Shown here piece after piece: positions 25,791 to 35,305 of a stretch of DNA of 64,000 bases (position 1 is the first letter of the stretch; each line of letters opens with the position of its first letter). Source of the stretch: Sphingobacterium populi. GTDB lineage: Bacteria; Bacteroidota; Bacteroidia; Sphingobacteriales; Sphingobacteriaceae. A program made the translations under genes and the position numbers. The stretch is taken from NCBI RefSeq assembly GCF_001586775.1, contig NZ_LQXS01000002.1:1-64000 (forward strand). Reading direction: 5' to 3'. The notes beneath the pieces were generated by a model. It did not search any database. It was not told the origin of the DNA and was given only the letters and a program-made list of their open reading frames with translations.

Positions 25791-27446
25791 ATGCTAAGAA
25801 AGCTTCTGATTAGAAATTACGCTTTGATAGATTCTCTAGATATCGAGTTTGATGATAAGCTAAACATCATTACCGGTGAAACGGGTGCCGGAAAATCCAT
25901 TATCATGGGCGCACTAGGATTGATACTGGGCAATCGGGTCGAAGGGAAATATGCATTCCACGATGGTAGCAAGTGTATTATCGAAGGATATTTTGATATT
26001 CAACAGTATGCATTGCAGGATTTGTTTGACGAGCAAGATCTGGATTACGAGGCGGAAACCATTATTCGTAGAGAGATTAGTCCAGAAGGTAAATCCAGAG
26101 CTTTTGTCAATGATTCGCCCGTCACGTTGCAGGTGCTGAAGGCACTCAGCGAACGATTGATCGATATCCATTCGCAGCAAGCGACCACCCAAATCAATAC
26201 GGAAGATTTTCAATTTCTCGTGCTAGATAGTGTAGCTGGCAATGCAGCAGCGCTCAATGAGTACCATACGCAATGGAAACATTACAAAACGGCGACCAAA
26301 ACATTGCGGCAGCTGGAAGAGGCTATTGCGAAATCCAACACGGAATTGGATTATAACCAATTTGTGGTGAATGAATTGGATACTGCTCAACTTGCTGAAG
26401 GCGAAGTAGATACGTTGGAAGCAGAGCAACTGCAATTGGAGAATGCCGAAGAAATAAAACGCGGATTGCTTCAGTCCATTCATTTGGTAGAAGAATCGGA
26501 GCAAAGCATCGTGCAGAGCCTCCGCGACACACAACACGAACTGCAACGGATCTCGACCTATCTGTCGGGAGGAGATGACTTGCTGGCTCGATTGAATAGC
26601 AATATTATCGAAATCAAAGATATCGCAGCCGAATTGGTACAGAAAGAACAGTCCATCACGGTAGATGAAGAGCGATTACAATTTGTAAACGAACGCTTGT
26701 CTACCCTTTATGGATTGGTCCAGAAATACCGCGTAGCTGATGTCAACGAATTAATCGCATTGGGCGAGAGCCTCCGCGAAAAAATGAAATCGCTCCATAA
26801 TCAAGAAGAAGAAGTGAGTCGCTTGCAAGAAGAAGTCGCACAAGCCGAACAGCTTAGCCTCGAAGCAGCGCAAGCCCTGTCGGAAAAGCGAAAAAATGTA
26901 CTGCCCGATATCAAACAAGAAATTGAGAAAACCTTGCAGAAAGTAGGCATGCCTAATGCAGTCTTGGAGATTCAACTCACACAAAACGATATCTTCAATA
27001 CCCATGGTACAGACAAAGTAGCTTTCTTATTCTCGGCGAATAAAGGGCAATCTCCACAACCAATTCACAAAGTCGCCTCTGGGGGTGAGCTTTCGCGGGT
27101 AATGCTTGCGGTGAAATCATTGGTGGCGCGGTCTTCTTCATTACCGACCATTATCTTCGACGAGATCGATACAGGTATCTCGGGCGAGGTAGCGCTACAA
27201 GTAGGCGAGGTGATGGATGCATTAGCAGCGCATATGCAAGTGATTGCCATTACGCATCTTCCGCAGATTGCTTCCAAAGGTAAGCGCCATTTTAAAGTAT
27301 ACAAGGAAGATCAAGACGAACGCACACTTTCTCGGATCGAAGCGTTGGCGCCGGAAGAGCGCATCGTCGAAATCGCGAAAATGCTGAGTGGCGCTCAGCC
27401 AGGCGAAGCAGCATTGCAACATGCCAAAGAATTGATCGCTGGATAG
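25791..27446 (+). CDS. recN: DNA repair protein RecN
   Basis: This 551-aa SMC-like ATPase acts in double-strand break repair. It has N-terminal MLRKLLIRNYALIDSLDIEF and Walker A GETGAGKS (29-36). A long Glu/Gln-rich coiled-coil region occupies roughly residues 155-370. The C-terminal ATPase half has VASGGELSRVMLAVKS (signature), TIIFDEIDTGISGEVA (Walker B with D-loop) and ITHLPQIASKG. All motifs are intact and length is typical. Confidence 0.97.
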   Translation: MLRKLLIRNYALIDSLDIEFDDKLNIITGETGAGKSIIMGALGLILGNRVEGKYAFHDGSKCIIEGYFDIQQYALQDLFDEQDLDYEAETIIRREISPEGKSRAFVNDSPVTLQVLKALSERLIDIHSQQATTQINTEDFQFLVLDSVAGNAAALNEYHTQWKHYKTATKTLRQLEEAIAKSNTELDYNQFVVNELDTAQLAEGEVDTLEAEQLQLENAEEIKRGLLQSIHLVEESEQSIVQSLRDTQHELQRISTYLSGGDDLLARLNSNIIEIKDIAAELVQKEQSITVDEERLQFVNERLSTLYGLVQKYRVADVNELIALGESLREKMKSLHNQEEEVSRLQEEVAQAEQLSLEAAQALSEKRKNVLPDIKQEIEKTLQKVGMPNAVLEIQLTQNDIFNTHGTDKVAFLFSANKGQSPQPIHKVASGGELSRVMLAVKSLVARSSSLPTIIFDEIDTGISGEVALQVGEVMDALAAHMQVIAITHLPQIASKGKRHFKVYKEDQDERTLSRIEALAPEERIVEIAKMLSGAQPGEAALQHAKELIAG

Positions 27447-27480
27447 CGCATCGGATGAATGCAACAAACAACAACACTAA

Positions 27481-29595
27481 ATGACATATACAAAAAACAT
27501 GTTGGGTGCCTTGCTGGTGATGAGTATCACCACACTCGGGCACGCACAAAATTCGAAAGATGTGCCACAACGAATAAAGCGTACAAAAAATACGGAAGTG
27601 GTGAATATCTCTTCCGACCGAAAAGCCTTAACGGCAGAAGATCTGTGGAAGCTAGGTCGCGTGTCGGGCGAACGATTGACTCCCGATGGTAAAAACCTGA
27701 TCTACGGTGTCGCGCAATACAGTTTTGAGACCAACGCTGCCGAGCGCAATCTATTTGTCGTACCGATAAAAGGCGGAAATCCGACACCACTGACCACAGA
27801 AGCTGGATCAGAAACTATTTTGGAGATCAATAGCCAAGGGGAGATCATCTATTTGTACAAAGGTGATCTGTGGAAGATGCAAGCTGATGGTGCTCAGAAA
27901 ACCAAGCTGACCGATACCGAAGGCAAGCTATCCGACGTGAAGCTTTCGCCAGATAAAAAACATATTCTATATAGCAAATCGGTACTCGTGAATGCGGTGC
28001 ACAGCCCAGACAAATACCAGGATTTGCCAAAAAGTGATGTATATGTATACGATGATCTGGCTTTTCGGCATTGGGATTCCTTCAATGACGGTCGCTTTAC
28101 GCATCCGTTTGTAGCCAGCTATGCTGATGGGAAGTTGGGCGAAGGAATTGACTTGCTAGAAGGCAAGCCGTATTATAGTCCGCAAGCACCATTCGGCGGA
28201 GCCGAAGATTTTGCGTGGTCGCCAGATAGCAAAGCGATCTTATACGTAGCCAAAAAGAAAGCAGGCAAAGAATATGCTTTAAGTACCAATACCGATATCT
28301 ATCATTACGACTTGGCGAGCGGACAGGTGAGCAACCTGACTGAAGGAATGAACGGGTATGATACTCACCCGAGTTTTAGTCCTGTCGGAAATCGGCTGGC
28401 TTGGTTGAGCATGAAAACGGATGGTTACGAAGCCGATAAGAATGATATTATATTAAAGGATGATGGCGATAAAATTCGACTGAATCTGACGGCACATTGG
28501 GATGAAACAGTCAATGCTTTTACTTGGAGCAGAGATGGTAAAAAGATCTATTTCACGGCGCCTGTAAAAGGAACTGTGCAACTTTTTGAAGTACAAGTGC
28601 CGAATAAGCTAACGACTAAAGGGCTTCCAAAGATTACACAAATTAGCGAGGGTGAGTTTGATATCACCGGAATCGTTGGAGAGTATGATGGTGGTTTGGT
28701 AGTGACTTCTACGCGTCTTACACGTGCTGCAGAAGTTTATCGGTATGATTTTAAATCGCGCGAGCTGAGTGCGATTACGACAGTGAATGATGATGCCTAC
28801 GCGCACATCGCCGAAACGCCAGTAAAAGGCCGCTTTACCAAAGCAACCGATGGGCAAGATCTTTTTTCGTGGGTAGTATATCCACCGGACTTTGATCCAA
28901 CAAAAAAATATCCCACCTTATTGTATTGCCAAGGCGGGCCACAATCTGCGGTAACGCAATTTTACTCGCTCCGTTGGAATCTGCAATTAATCGCTTCACA
29001 AGGTTATATTGTGATTGCACCAAACCGCCGTGGTATGCCAGGTTGGGGAGTGAAATGGAATGAAGATATTTCTGGAGATTGGGGTGGTCAACCTATTCGC
29101 GATTATTTATCTGCGATAGATGATTTGTCTACCGAATCGTATGTCGATACGGCGCGATTAGGTGCGGTTGGCGCAAGTTATGGCGGCTATTCTGTATTTA
29201 TGTTGGCGGGCGTACACGAAGGTCGATTCAAATCCTTTATTTCTCATTGTGGCTTGTTCAACATGACTTCTTGGTACGGCACAACCGAAGAATTGTTTTT
29301 TGCCAACAAAGATTTGGGTGGCCCTTATTGGGACTCAGCCAACGAACAAACGTATACTGCTTTCAATCCGATTAAGCATATCGAAAAGTGGGATGCGCCG
29401 ATTATGGTGATCCAAGGTGGCAAAGATTTTAGAGTGCCAATCGGTCAAGGTTTGGAAGCGTTCCAAGCAGCACAATTGCGTGGCATTAAAAGTAGACTAG
29501 TGTACTTGCCAGAAGAAAATCATTGGGTACTATCTGGTCACAATGCACAGGTGTGGCAACGCGAATTTTTCCGGTGGTTAGCAGAAACCTTATAA
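27481..29595 (+). CDS. S9-family prolyl oligopeptidase / dipeptidyl peptidase
   Basis: This 704-aa periplasmic serine peptidase has a signal peptide at residues 1-22 (ending TTLGHA), a beta-propeller region built from WD40-like PD40 repeats (FAWSPDSKAILYV, HPSFSPVGNRLAWLS, FTWSRDGKKIYFT), then an alpha/beta hydrolase domain. Catalytic residues are Ser566 in GASYGG, Asp649 in GGKDFRVP and His681 in ENHWV. The family cleaves dipeptides or oligopeptides, often after Pro. It starts 34 nt after recN but is functionally unrelated. A bidirectional terminator follows. Confidence 0.93.
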   Translation: MTYTKNMLGALLVMSITTLGHAQNSKDVPQRIKRTKNTEVVNISSDRKALTAEDLWKLGRVSGERLTPDGKNLIYGVAQYSFETNAAERNLFVVPIKGGNPTPLTTEAGSETILEINSQGEIIYLYKGDLWKMQADGAQKTKLTDTEGKLSDVKLSPDKKHILYSKSVLVNAVHSPDKYQDLPKSDVYVYDDLAFRHWDSFNDGRFTHPFVASYADGKLGEGIDLLEGKPYYSPQAPFGGAEDFAWSPDSKAILYVAKKKAGKEYALSTNTDIYHYDLASGQVSNLTEGMNGYDTHPSFSPVGNRLAWLSMKTDGYEADKNDIILKDDGDKIRLNLTAHWDETVNAFTWSRDGKKIYFTAPVKGTVQLFEVQVPNKLTTKGLPKITQISEGEFDITGIVGEYDGGLVVTSTRLTRAAEVYRYDFKSRELSAITTVNDDAYAHIAETPVKGRFTKATDGQDLFSWVVYPPDFDPTKKYPTLLYCQGGPQSAVTQFYSLRWNLQLIASQGYIVIAPNRRGMPGWGVKWNEDISGDWGGQPIRDYLSAIDDLSTESYVDTARLGAVGASYGGYSVFMLAGVHEGRFKSFISHCGLFNMTSWYGTTEELFFANKDLGGPYWDSANEQTYTAFNPIKHIEKWDAPIMVIQGGKDFRVPIGQGLEAFQAAQLRGIKSRLVYLPEENHWVLSGHNAQVWQREFFRWLAETL

Positions 29596-29606
29596 AGCAA
29601 TTTTCA

Positions 29607-29627
29607 ACACACACACACACACACACA
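29607..29627. repeat. (AC)10 microsatellite
   Basis: Ten uninterrupted AC units plus a final A, directly 5' of the terminator hairpin at 29629-29667. The last units can pair with GTGTG at 29668-29672 and lengthen the hairpin. Confidence 0.95.
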
Positions 29628-29628
29628 A

Positions 29629-29667
29629 AAAAGAATAGGCCTGCGCGATACGCAGGCCTATTCTTTT
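29629..29667. terminator. Bidirectional terminator between the S9 peptidase and MCE genes
   Basis: A 17-bp perfect stem AAAAGAATAGGCCTGCG / CGCAGGCCTATTCTTTT with a CGATA loop. T runs on either strand come from the stem base (CTTTT on plus, CTTTTTT on minus). Confidence 0.92.
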
Positions 29668-29689
29668 GTGTGAAAATATAAAGGGATGA

Positions 29690-30637
29690 TTACTTAGTGT
29701 CTTTCTTGCCGAAGATGCTTAGGCGGATATAACGTCCCGGATTTTCTTTGACATCCTTCAGCAAGTTGTCCAAATTCATTGACGCATCGCTAAGGTTGTT
29801 ATACAATCTATCGTCGTTTAGTAATAAGCTCAACGATCCATCACCGTTTTGAATCTTTTGGGTGATGGCATGTACTTCCTGCATCGCTTTGTTCGCATTA
29901 TCTACTGTTTCTTTAACTTGTACCTGAGCCAAATTATTAGACATTGTGTCTAGATTATTCAGTATAGAATTGATTTGCCCATCATACCGCTTAAAGTTGT
30001 TGGTAATCGACTCGAGGTTCATCATAATTTGCGCCAAGCGCATACGCTCTGAGCCAACTAAACCTTCTACGTCATTTGTAATTTTTTCGACATTACTCAA
30101 GGATGTCGATATGCTACGAAGACTTTGCTTAAAATCGCGTTGAAACTCATCGTCCAAGGCCGTATTGACGGCGGTTAGCACAGAATCTACCTTGACTACC
30201 AGATTTTCGACCTTGTGTTGCAAAGGTTCCACTTTCTCCATCAAATTTGCCTGAATGTCAGAAAGCAAGGGATCTCCATCACGCGCCATCGTCGTACTGT
30301 TGCCCAAGTCAAACACAATGGCTTTACTGCCTAATAAGTCGGCGCTTACAATACGAGCAACCGTATTGGAAGGAATGGCATAATCGTTCTTAATTTTGAA
30401 TTCGGCACGGATCTTTCCATTGTCCTGCATCTTTAGGCTAGATACTCGCCCAATCTGGTAGCCATTTACCATCACAGGTTTTGATGCAGAAAGTCCATCT
30501 ACATTATTATATTCCGTGTAGTAAGTGTTTTCAGATGTAAAAACATCGTTGCCCTTTAAAAAACTATAGCCAATAAATAGCAATGCAATGGCAATGGCAG
30601 TTAGCGCTCCGACTTTAGTTTCGTTTGAAATTTTCAA
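29690..30637 (-). CDS. MCE/MlaD-family protein
   Basis: This 315-aa protein has one N-terminal membrane anchor (about 9-28, KVGALTAIAIALLFIGYSFL), one MCE domain (about 36-115, YYTEYNNVDGLSASKPVMVNGYQIGRVSSLKM...SKAIVFDLG) and a long helical tail with coiled-coil character (about 130-290). MCE proteins shuttle lipids across the periplasm with MlaE/MlaF-type ABC partners. No mlaE or mlaF is next to it, so those partners must be encoded elsewhere. It is the third gene of a minus-strand group after two amidase genes, 70 nt from the nearer one. Confidence 0.9.
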   Translation of the reverse strand: MKISNETKVGALTAIAIALLFIGYSFLKGNDVFTSENTYYTEYNNVDGLSASKPVMVNGYQIGRVSSLKMQDNGKIRAEFKIKNDYAIPSNTVARIVSADLLGSKAIVFDLGNSTTMARDGDPLLSDIQANLMEKVEPLQHKVENLVVKVDSVLTAVNTALDDEFQRDFKQSLRSISTSLSNVEKITNDVEGLVGSERMRLAQIMMNLESITNNFKRYDGQINSILNNLDTMSNNLAQVQVKETVDNANKAMQEVHAITQKIQNGDGSLSLLLNDDRLYNNLSDASMNLDNLLKDVKENPGRYIRLSIFGKKDTK

Positions 30638-30707
30638 AATATTTAGCCTTTAAATGATAGCGTAAGTTTGATTCTTTAGTATGTTAACATTCTAATATAA
30701 GAAAAGT

Positions 30708-31541
30708 TTAACGTTCCATATTTTTTCTATACGTATTTATAGCATTGAATAGATTATCTACTATTTCTTGTTGACCTTGTGCAGACATCATGAATCTCTC
30801 TTCTTCCGAATTGCTGATAAAGCCAACTTCAGTTAGTACAGCGGGCATTCCTGCTGTTTTTAATACCGCCAAGGGAAGTTCTTTGACACCGCGATTGACA
30901 CGGCCTGATCGAGCGTATTCTGCTTGCATATAACTGGCGAGCTTGATGCTTTGATCTCGATACATTTTCTTCAAATATTTAAATACGATATACGTAGAAG
31001 GATCATTAGGGTCAAATCCATCATAATTCTCTTCATAATTATCTTCCAAGAGAATAGAAGCATTTTCGCGCATCGCAACATCTTGATTTACCATGCTGTT
31101 AAAACCCAAAACGAAAGTTTCTGTGCCTTTTGCGGATCTACTGGAGGACCTGCCCACTGAATTCAAATGGATGGATATAAATAAATCGGCGTGGTGCTTA
31201 TTAGCCAAGGCCGGGCGCTCATATAATTTTGGATAGCTATCATCATCACGTGTATAGATAACTTTTACTCCGGACATTTCGCGTTCTATCTTTTTTCCGA
31301 GTTTCAATGTTATTTGTAAGGCAAGATCCTTTTCGCGAGATTGCGAGCCTACTGCTCCCGAATCGTGCCCGCCGTGGCCTGCATCTAACACGATTGTTTT
31401 GATTTTTTGTGCGGGTTTATCAGTGTTTGGTTTTTCCCTAAAACTTCCAAAAACAACAATCAACAGCGTTGATAACGAGAGAAGTAATACAATGTTTTGA
31501 ATTCTTTGAGGTCGGGTTGCTGAGTGCTCTTGAATCATCAA
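30708..31541 (-). CDS. N-acetylmuramoyl-L-alanine amidase (Amidase_3), membrane-anchored
   Basis: This 277-aa zinc amidase cleaves the bond between MurNAc and the stem peptide. An N-terminal uncleaved-looking hydrophobic segment (about 16-33, NIVLLLSLSTLLIVVFGS) is followed by the AmiC-type catalytic domain: VLDAGHGGHDSGAVG (His), EKDLALQ (Glu), LFISIHLNS (His) and LTEVGFISN (catalytic Glu). It is a tandem paralogue of the gene 59 nt upstream, with which it shares RENASILLE-NYEENYDGFDPNDPSTYIVF and most of the C-terminus. The two probably arose by local duplication and then diverged at the N-terminus. Confidence 0.93.
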   Translation of the reverse strand: MMIQEHSATRPQRIQNIVLLLSLSTLLIVVFGSFREKPNTDKPAQKIKTIVLDAGHGGHDSGAVGSQSREKDLALQITLKLGKKIEREMSGVKVIYTRDDDSYPKLYERPALANKHHADLFISIHLNSVGRSSSRSAKGTETFVLGFNSMVNQDVAMRENASILLEDNYEENYDGFDPNDPSTYIVFKYLKKMYRDQSIKLASYMQAEYARSGRVNRGVKELPLAVLKTAGMPAVLTEVGFISNSEEERFMMSAQGQQEIVDNLFNAINTYRKNMER

Positions 31542-31600
31542 TATACTATGACTTATTAAATAATTGTTAATGTATGTAGAATATTCGTGTCGTATAACAA

Positions 31601-32467
31601 TTAACGTTCCACACTTGTCTTAAAGCGTTTAATAGCAGTAGTTAAGTTACTTACTATCTCGGCTTGTCCGTGGTCCGAGAGCATAAAATTCTCTTCTTCG
31701 GGACTACTTATAAAACCGATTTCGGTAAGTACGGCTGGCATTCCTGCGGTAGCCAATACCGCAAGGGAGAGCTCTTGTACGCCACGATTTGCTCGGCCAG
31801 ATTGTACATATTCTTCTTGCATCATGGTGGCTACTTTGATGCTTTGATCTCTATATTTTCGCTTCATTAGAGAAAATACAATATAAGTGGAAGGATCATT
31901 CGGATCGAAGCCGTTATAGTTTTCCTTATAATTCTCTTCTAACAGAATATCGGCATTTTCACGGATGGCGACATCTTGTTGCGCTAGGCGATTATATCCA
32001 CAAACAAATGTTTCGGTACCGCGTACGTGCGGTCTGCGTGTAACCTGAGTCCGCCCTTTGACTCGGCGTTCTGAGTTTGCCGAATTGCAGTGTACAGAAA
32101 GAAAGAGATCGGCGTGATTGTTATTTGCTAGGGCAGTACGTTCGTAGAAAGGTACGTCCACATCGCTATCGCGCGTAAGTAGCACCTTTACGCCGGGCAT
32201 TTCTTCTTCTATTGCAGCTTTTAATTTTTTAGAAACTTGTAAAACGATGTCTTTTTCTGCTGAAATACGTCCTTTTGCTCCTGGTTTGTCGCCGCCATGG
32301 CCTGGATCGATCACCACTAAAGAAAAAGGTTTGTTGATCACATGATTAATGTGCTTAGGCGCATTTTTTTGGGAGGTATATCCGTTTGCATAAACCAAAC
32401 TGCCGCAAATTAGGGAAGATAGAAATATCGCTCGTATTAAAGAATTAACATTTTTTAGCAAAATCAT
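31601..32467 (-). CDS. N-acetylmuramoyl-L-alanine amidase (Amidase_3), exported paralogue
   Basis: This 288-aa amidase has a signal peptide (about 1-27, ending GSLVYA) and a catalytic domain with VIDPGHGGDKPGAKG, EKDIVLQ, LFLSVHCNS and LTEIGFISS; zinc ligands and catalytic Glu are present. It differs from the downstream paralogue by a basic insertion after the SVHCNS motif (residues about 130-150, Arg-rich with RRVKGR and TRRPHVR). Encoded first in the minus-strand run amidase-amidase-MCE, it probably serves daughter-cell separation or wall turnover. Different localisation signals suggest division of labour between the pair. Confidence 0.93.
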   Translation of the reverse strand: MILLKNVNSLIRAIFLSSLICGSLVYANGYTSQKNAPKHINHVINKPFSLVVIDPGHGGDKPGAKGRISAEKDIVLQVSKKLKAAIEEEMPGVKVLLTRDSDVDVPFYERTALANNNHADLFLSVHCNSANSERRVKGRTQVTRRPHVRGTETFVCGYNRLAQQDVAIRENADILLEENYKENYNGFDPNDPSTYIVFSLMKRKYRDQSIKVATMMQEEYVQSGRANRGVQELSLAVLATAGMPAVLTEIGFISSPEEENFMLSDHGQAEIVSNLTTAIKRFKTSVER

Positions 32468-32568
32468 TTGTCACTTCGTTTAAAAATATACTCATTTTGG
32501 TACATGTAAATGGTTTTTCGACGCTCGGTGAAGAATGTTAAAATCGTTCACAGTATCGGTTTTTTAAC

Positions 32569-32576
32569 TATTTTTG
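32569..32576 (+). promoter_or_regulatory. -7 element of the lptD-like gene
   Basis: TATTTTTG, a perfect TAnnTTTG match, lies 47 nt upstream of the TTG start at 32624. The -33 position has no TTTG. Confidence 0.45.
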
Positions 32577-32623
32577 CCGGAGAACATATCAACATTATAC
32601 AAACATAACATTCATAATTTATT

Positions 32624-35287
32624 TTGAGAGCGTTTACTTCTCTTTTCGGTATGCTTATCCTCGTGTTTGTGAATGTTTTATTCGCTACTGCGCAGGAGGC
32701 TAGACCTACACGAGATACTATCCCGTTAAGAGATTCGTCGTTGGTAGATACATTAGGAATTGATACCGCGCAAAATAACTTCAAAGAAGTGACAGGGCGT
32801 GATACAGTTGTCATGAAGGATTCTGAGAGCGATTTAGAAACTGTGGTCACGATTGTGGCAAATGATTCTTCGGTGAATGAAGTAAGTCGAAATATTCTTC
32901 ATCTGTATGGTGGTGCCAAGGTCAAGTATCAAGATTTTGAGTTAGCCGCAGATTACATTCGGTTAGACAGAAATACGAATGTACTTTTTGCTTCGGGTAT
33001 AAATGATCATAATGGGAAGTATGCTGGGCGGCCGGTTGTAATCATGCCGGGCGAAGGGCCGATTGCAGTGGACTCGTTGTTTTATAACTATAAAACTCAG
33101 ATACCGAAAACCTTTGGTGTGATGACTGAGGTGGATGGCGCATTTGTACAAGCTAGGGTAGTACGCCGTAACATTTACGAAGAGATGTCATTATTTGATG
33201 GTTTGTATAGCACGTGTAACTTACCCGAGCCACATACGCATTTCGGTATCAAGATTTCTAAAGGATTAGTAGTCAAAAATCAGATTATAGCAGGTCCTTC
33301 CTATCTCGTCGTACAGAATATTCCAATGAAATTTGTTGCCATTCCTTTTGGTTTTTTTCCAAAGCAAGATAAGCCGGCCTCAGGTATGCTTTTTCCTTCG
33401 TTTGGAGAAGATGCGACCCGCGGATTCGCGATGCGTGACCTAGGTTGGTACTTAACTTTTAATGATTATTGGGATACCGAATTTCGAACAAATATTTATT
33501 CTAGAGGTGCTTTTGAGGCATCAATGCGTACACAATATATCGTCAACTATAAATTTAACGGTGGTTTCAATCTTAGATATGGATCTACGCCGACTGGTAT
33601 AGAAGGAACGGAGAGCTATAATCGGGCACAGGATTTTAACGTCACATGGAATCATACACAACGCCAGGAGGCTAATCCGGGAACTTCCTTTTCGGCATCC
33701 GTCAACTTTGGTACTAGTTCTTACTTTCGGAATACGGCGGCAAATGGTACAAACGATTTTCGACAATTGACACAAAATAATATGTCGTCTAATATTAGTT
33801 ATGGTCGTGTGTTTGCTGACGGAAAGGTGAATTTTACCTCGACCATGAGCCACCGGCAAGATATCGCTACTGGAAGGTTGGATTTGGAGTTGCCGACATT
33901 CAGCTTAAACGTTTCGACCTTTAACCCTTTTAAATTTGGCGACGGACAAGGAAGGCAGCGATGGTATGAGCGCATTACGGTAGGATATAGTTTGCAAGGA
34001 ACTAATAAGTTGACTACTACAGATTCGCTATTATTCCGAAAAGAAACGTTGAACGATTTTACAAATGGTATGCAACATACCATTCCGATTGCACTTTCGT
34101 TGCAGGTGCTGAAATATTTTCAGTTCAATACCGCGGTTAATTACACCGAAAGGTGGTATTTGCAAAGTATTCGTAATTATAGAGAAAACGATCAACTTGG
34201 TTTTCGCGATATGCGTGATACGATTCAAGGATTTCGCCGCGCATACGATTACTCCATGTCTTCAGGGCTTTCTACAAAAGTATATGGTCAATATCCAAAA
34301 ATAGGTAAAATAGAAGCTATACGACATGTGGTAACGCCATCCGTGAATTTAAACTATCGACCTGACTTTGGTGATCCGCGCTATGGATTTTATAGAGATT
34401 ATATTAATCCACAGGGGCAAGCTGCACGGTATTCTATTTTCGATGGTGCGATATTCGGCGGTCCGGCCGCAGGCCGTTCTATGGGGATTGGTTTTTCTGT
34501 TGACAATAACATTGAGGCAAAAGTTCGCTCAGATAAAGATACTACGGGATCAGGCATTAGAAAAGTAAAAATACTTCAGGGTCTTACTTTTAGTGGTAAT
34601 TATAATGTGGCAGCTGACTCATTGAAATTGTCCATGATTAGTTTCTCGGGACGTACATCATTATTTAACGAAAAGATCAATCTGAATTTTAATGGTGCAT
34701 TTGACCCCTATACGTACGATCGAGTAACTGGTACACGCATTAACCGTTTTATGTTGCGCGAAGGTAGCTTGGCACGTCTTACAAATTTTGGTCTGTCTTT
34801 CGATTACAGCTTTAACCCAGATGCTTCGCGAAGTCGCAATAATAATATCGATTCACTGAAAAATAATATGCCAGGAATGACTCAAGAGCAAGCCGACGCG
34901 CTTGCGCGCGTAAGTCGAGATCCTAATGCTTTTGTGGATTTCAATATTCCGTGGAACTTATCAGGTTCTTTTAGTTTTAACTATGCCAGCGTCTTTAACA
35001 GGGAAGAACAGCGCATGGGTAGCAATATAACGAGTACTGTACAATTGCATGGCGATTTTAACGTAACGCCGAAGTGGAAAGTGCAATTCAACGGAGGCTA
35101 CGATTTTGGTCAAATGCAGGTCGTGATACCGCAGTTTAGTATATATCGAGATTTGCATTGTTGGGAGATGTCCTTTTCGTGGGTGCCGATTGGCCAATTT
35201 CAGAGTTACAACGTGACTATACGCGCCAAAGCAGCAATATTGCAAGATTTAAAACTAATGAAGCGCCAAAGTCATTACATTTTCTAG
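32624..35287 (+). CDS. lptD: LPS-assembly outer-membrane protein, LptD/OstA-like
   Basis: This 887-aa protein is the probable LPS insertase of the outer membrane. An export signal (MRAFTSLFGMLILVFVNVLFATA) is followed by an OstA-like beta-jellyroll segment (about 80-190: LHLYGGAKVKYQDFELAADYIRLD...) and a large barrel with repeated aromatic beta strands. It contains the Bacteroidota-typical FVAIPFGFFPKQDKPASGMLFPSFGED block. The start is TTG at 32624: an in-frame stop lies 9 nt upstream and the next Met (32651) would remove the Arg from the signal peptide. Only one Cys-containing segment near the start (YSTCNLPEPHTHFGI) and one near the end (LHCWEMSF) are present. cinA follows 18 nt later. 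Confidence 0.88.
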   Translation: MRAFTSLFGMLILVFVNVLFATAQEARPTRDTIPLRDSSLVDTLGIDTAQNNFKEVTGRDTVVMKDSESDLETVVTIVANDSSVNEVSRNILHLYGGAKVKYQDFELAADYIRLDRNTNVLFASGINDHNGKYAGRPVVIMPGEGPIAVDSLFYNYKTQIPKTFGVMTEVDGAFVQARVVRRNIYEEMSLFDGLYSTCNLPEPHTHFGIKISKGLVVKNQIIAGPSYLVVQNIPMKFVAIPFGFFPKQDKPASGMLFPSFGEDATRGFAMRDLGWYLTFNDYWDTEFRTNIYSRGAFEASMRTQYIVNYKFNGGFNLRYGSTPTGIEGTESYNRAQDFNVTWNHTQRQEANPGTSFSASVNFGTSSYFRNTAANGTNDFRQLTQNNMSSNISYGRVFADGKVNFTSTMSHRQDIATGRLDLELPTFSLNVSTFNPFKFGDGQGRQRWYERITVGYSLQGTNKLTTTDSLLFRKETLNDFTNGMQHTIPIALSLQVLKYFQFNTAVNYTERWYLQSIRNYRENDQLGFRDMRDTIQGFRRAYDYSMSSGLSTKVYGQYPKIGKIEAIRHVVTPSVNLNYRPDFGDPRYGFYRDYINPQGQAARYSIFDGAIFGGPAAGRSMGIGFSVDNNIEAKVRSDKDTTGSGIRKVKILQGLTFSGNYNVAADSLKLSMISFSGRTSLFNEKINLNFNGAFDPYTYDRVTGTRINRFMLREGSLARLTNFGLSFDYSFNPDASRSRNNNIDSLKNNMPGMTQEQADALARVSRDPNAFVDFNIPWNLSGSFSFNYASVFNREEQRMGSNITSTVQLHGDFNVTPKWKVQFNGGYDFGQMQVVIPQFSIYRDLHCWEMSFSWVPIGQFQSYNVTIRAKAAILQDLKLMKRQSHYIF

Positions 35288-35305
35288 TTTCTAAACTACC
35301 GTACT

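Noticed and set aside
29607..29627. AC repeat as a CRISPR or mobile-element footprint
   Set aside because: It is a single simple dinucleotide tract without spacers, target duplications or neighbouring cas or transposase genes.
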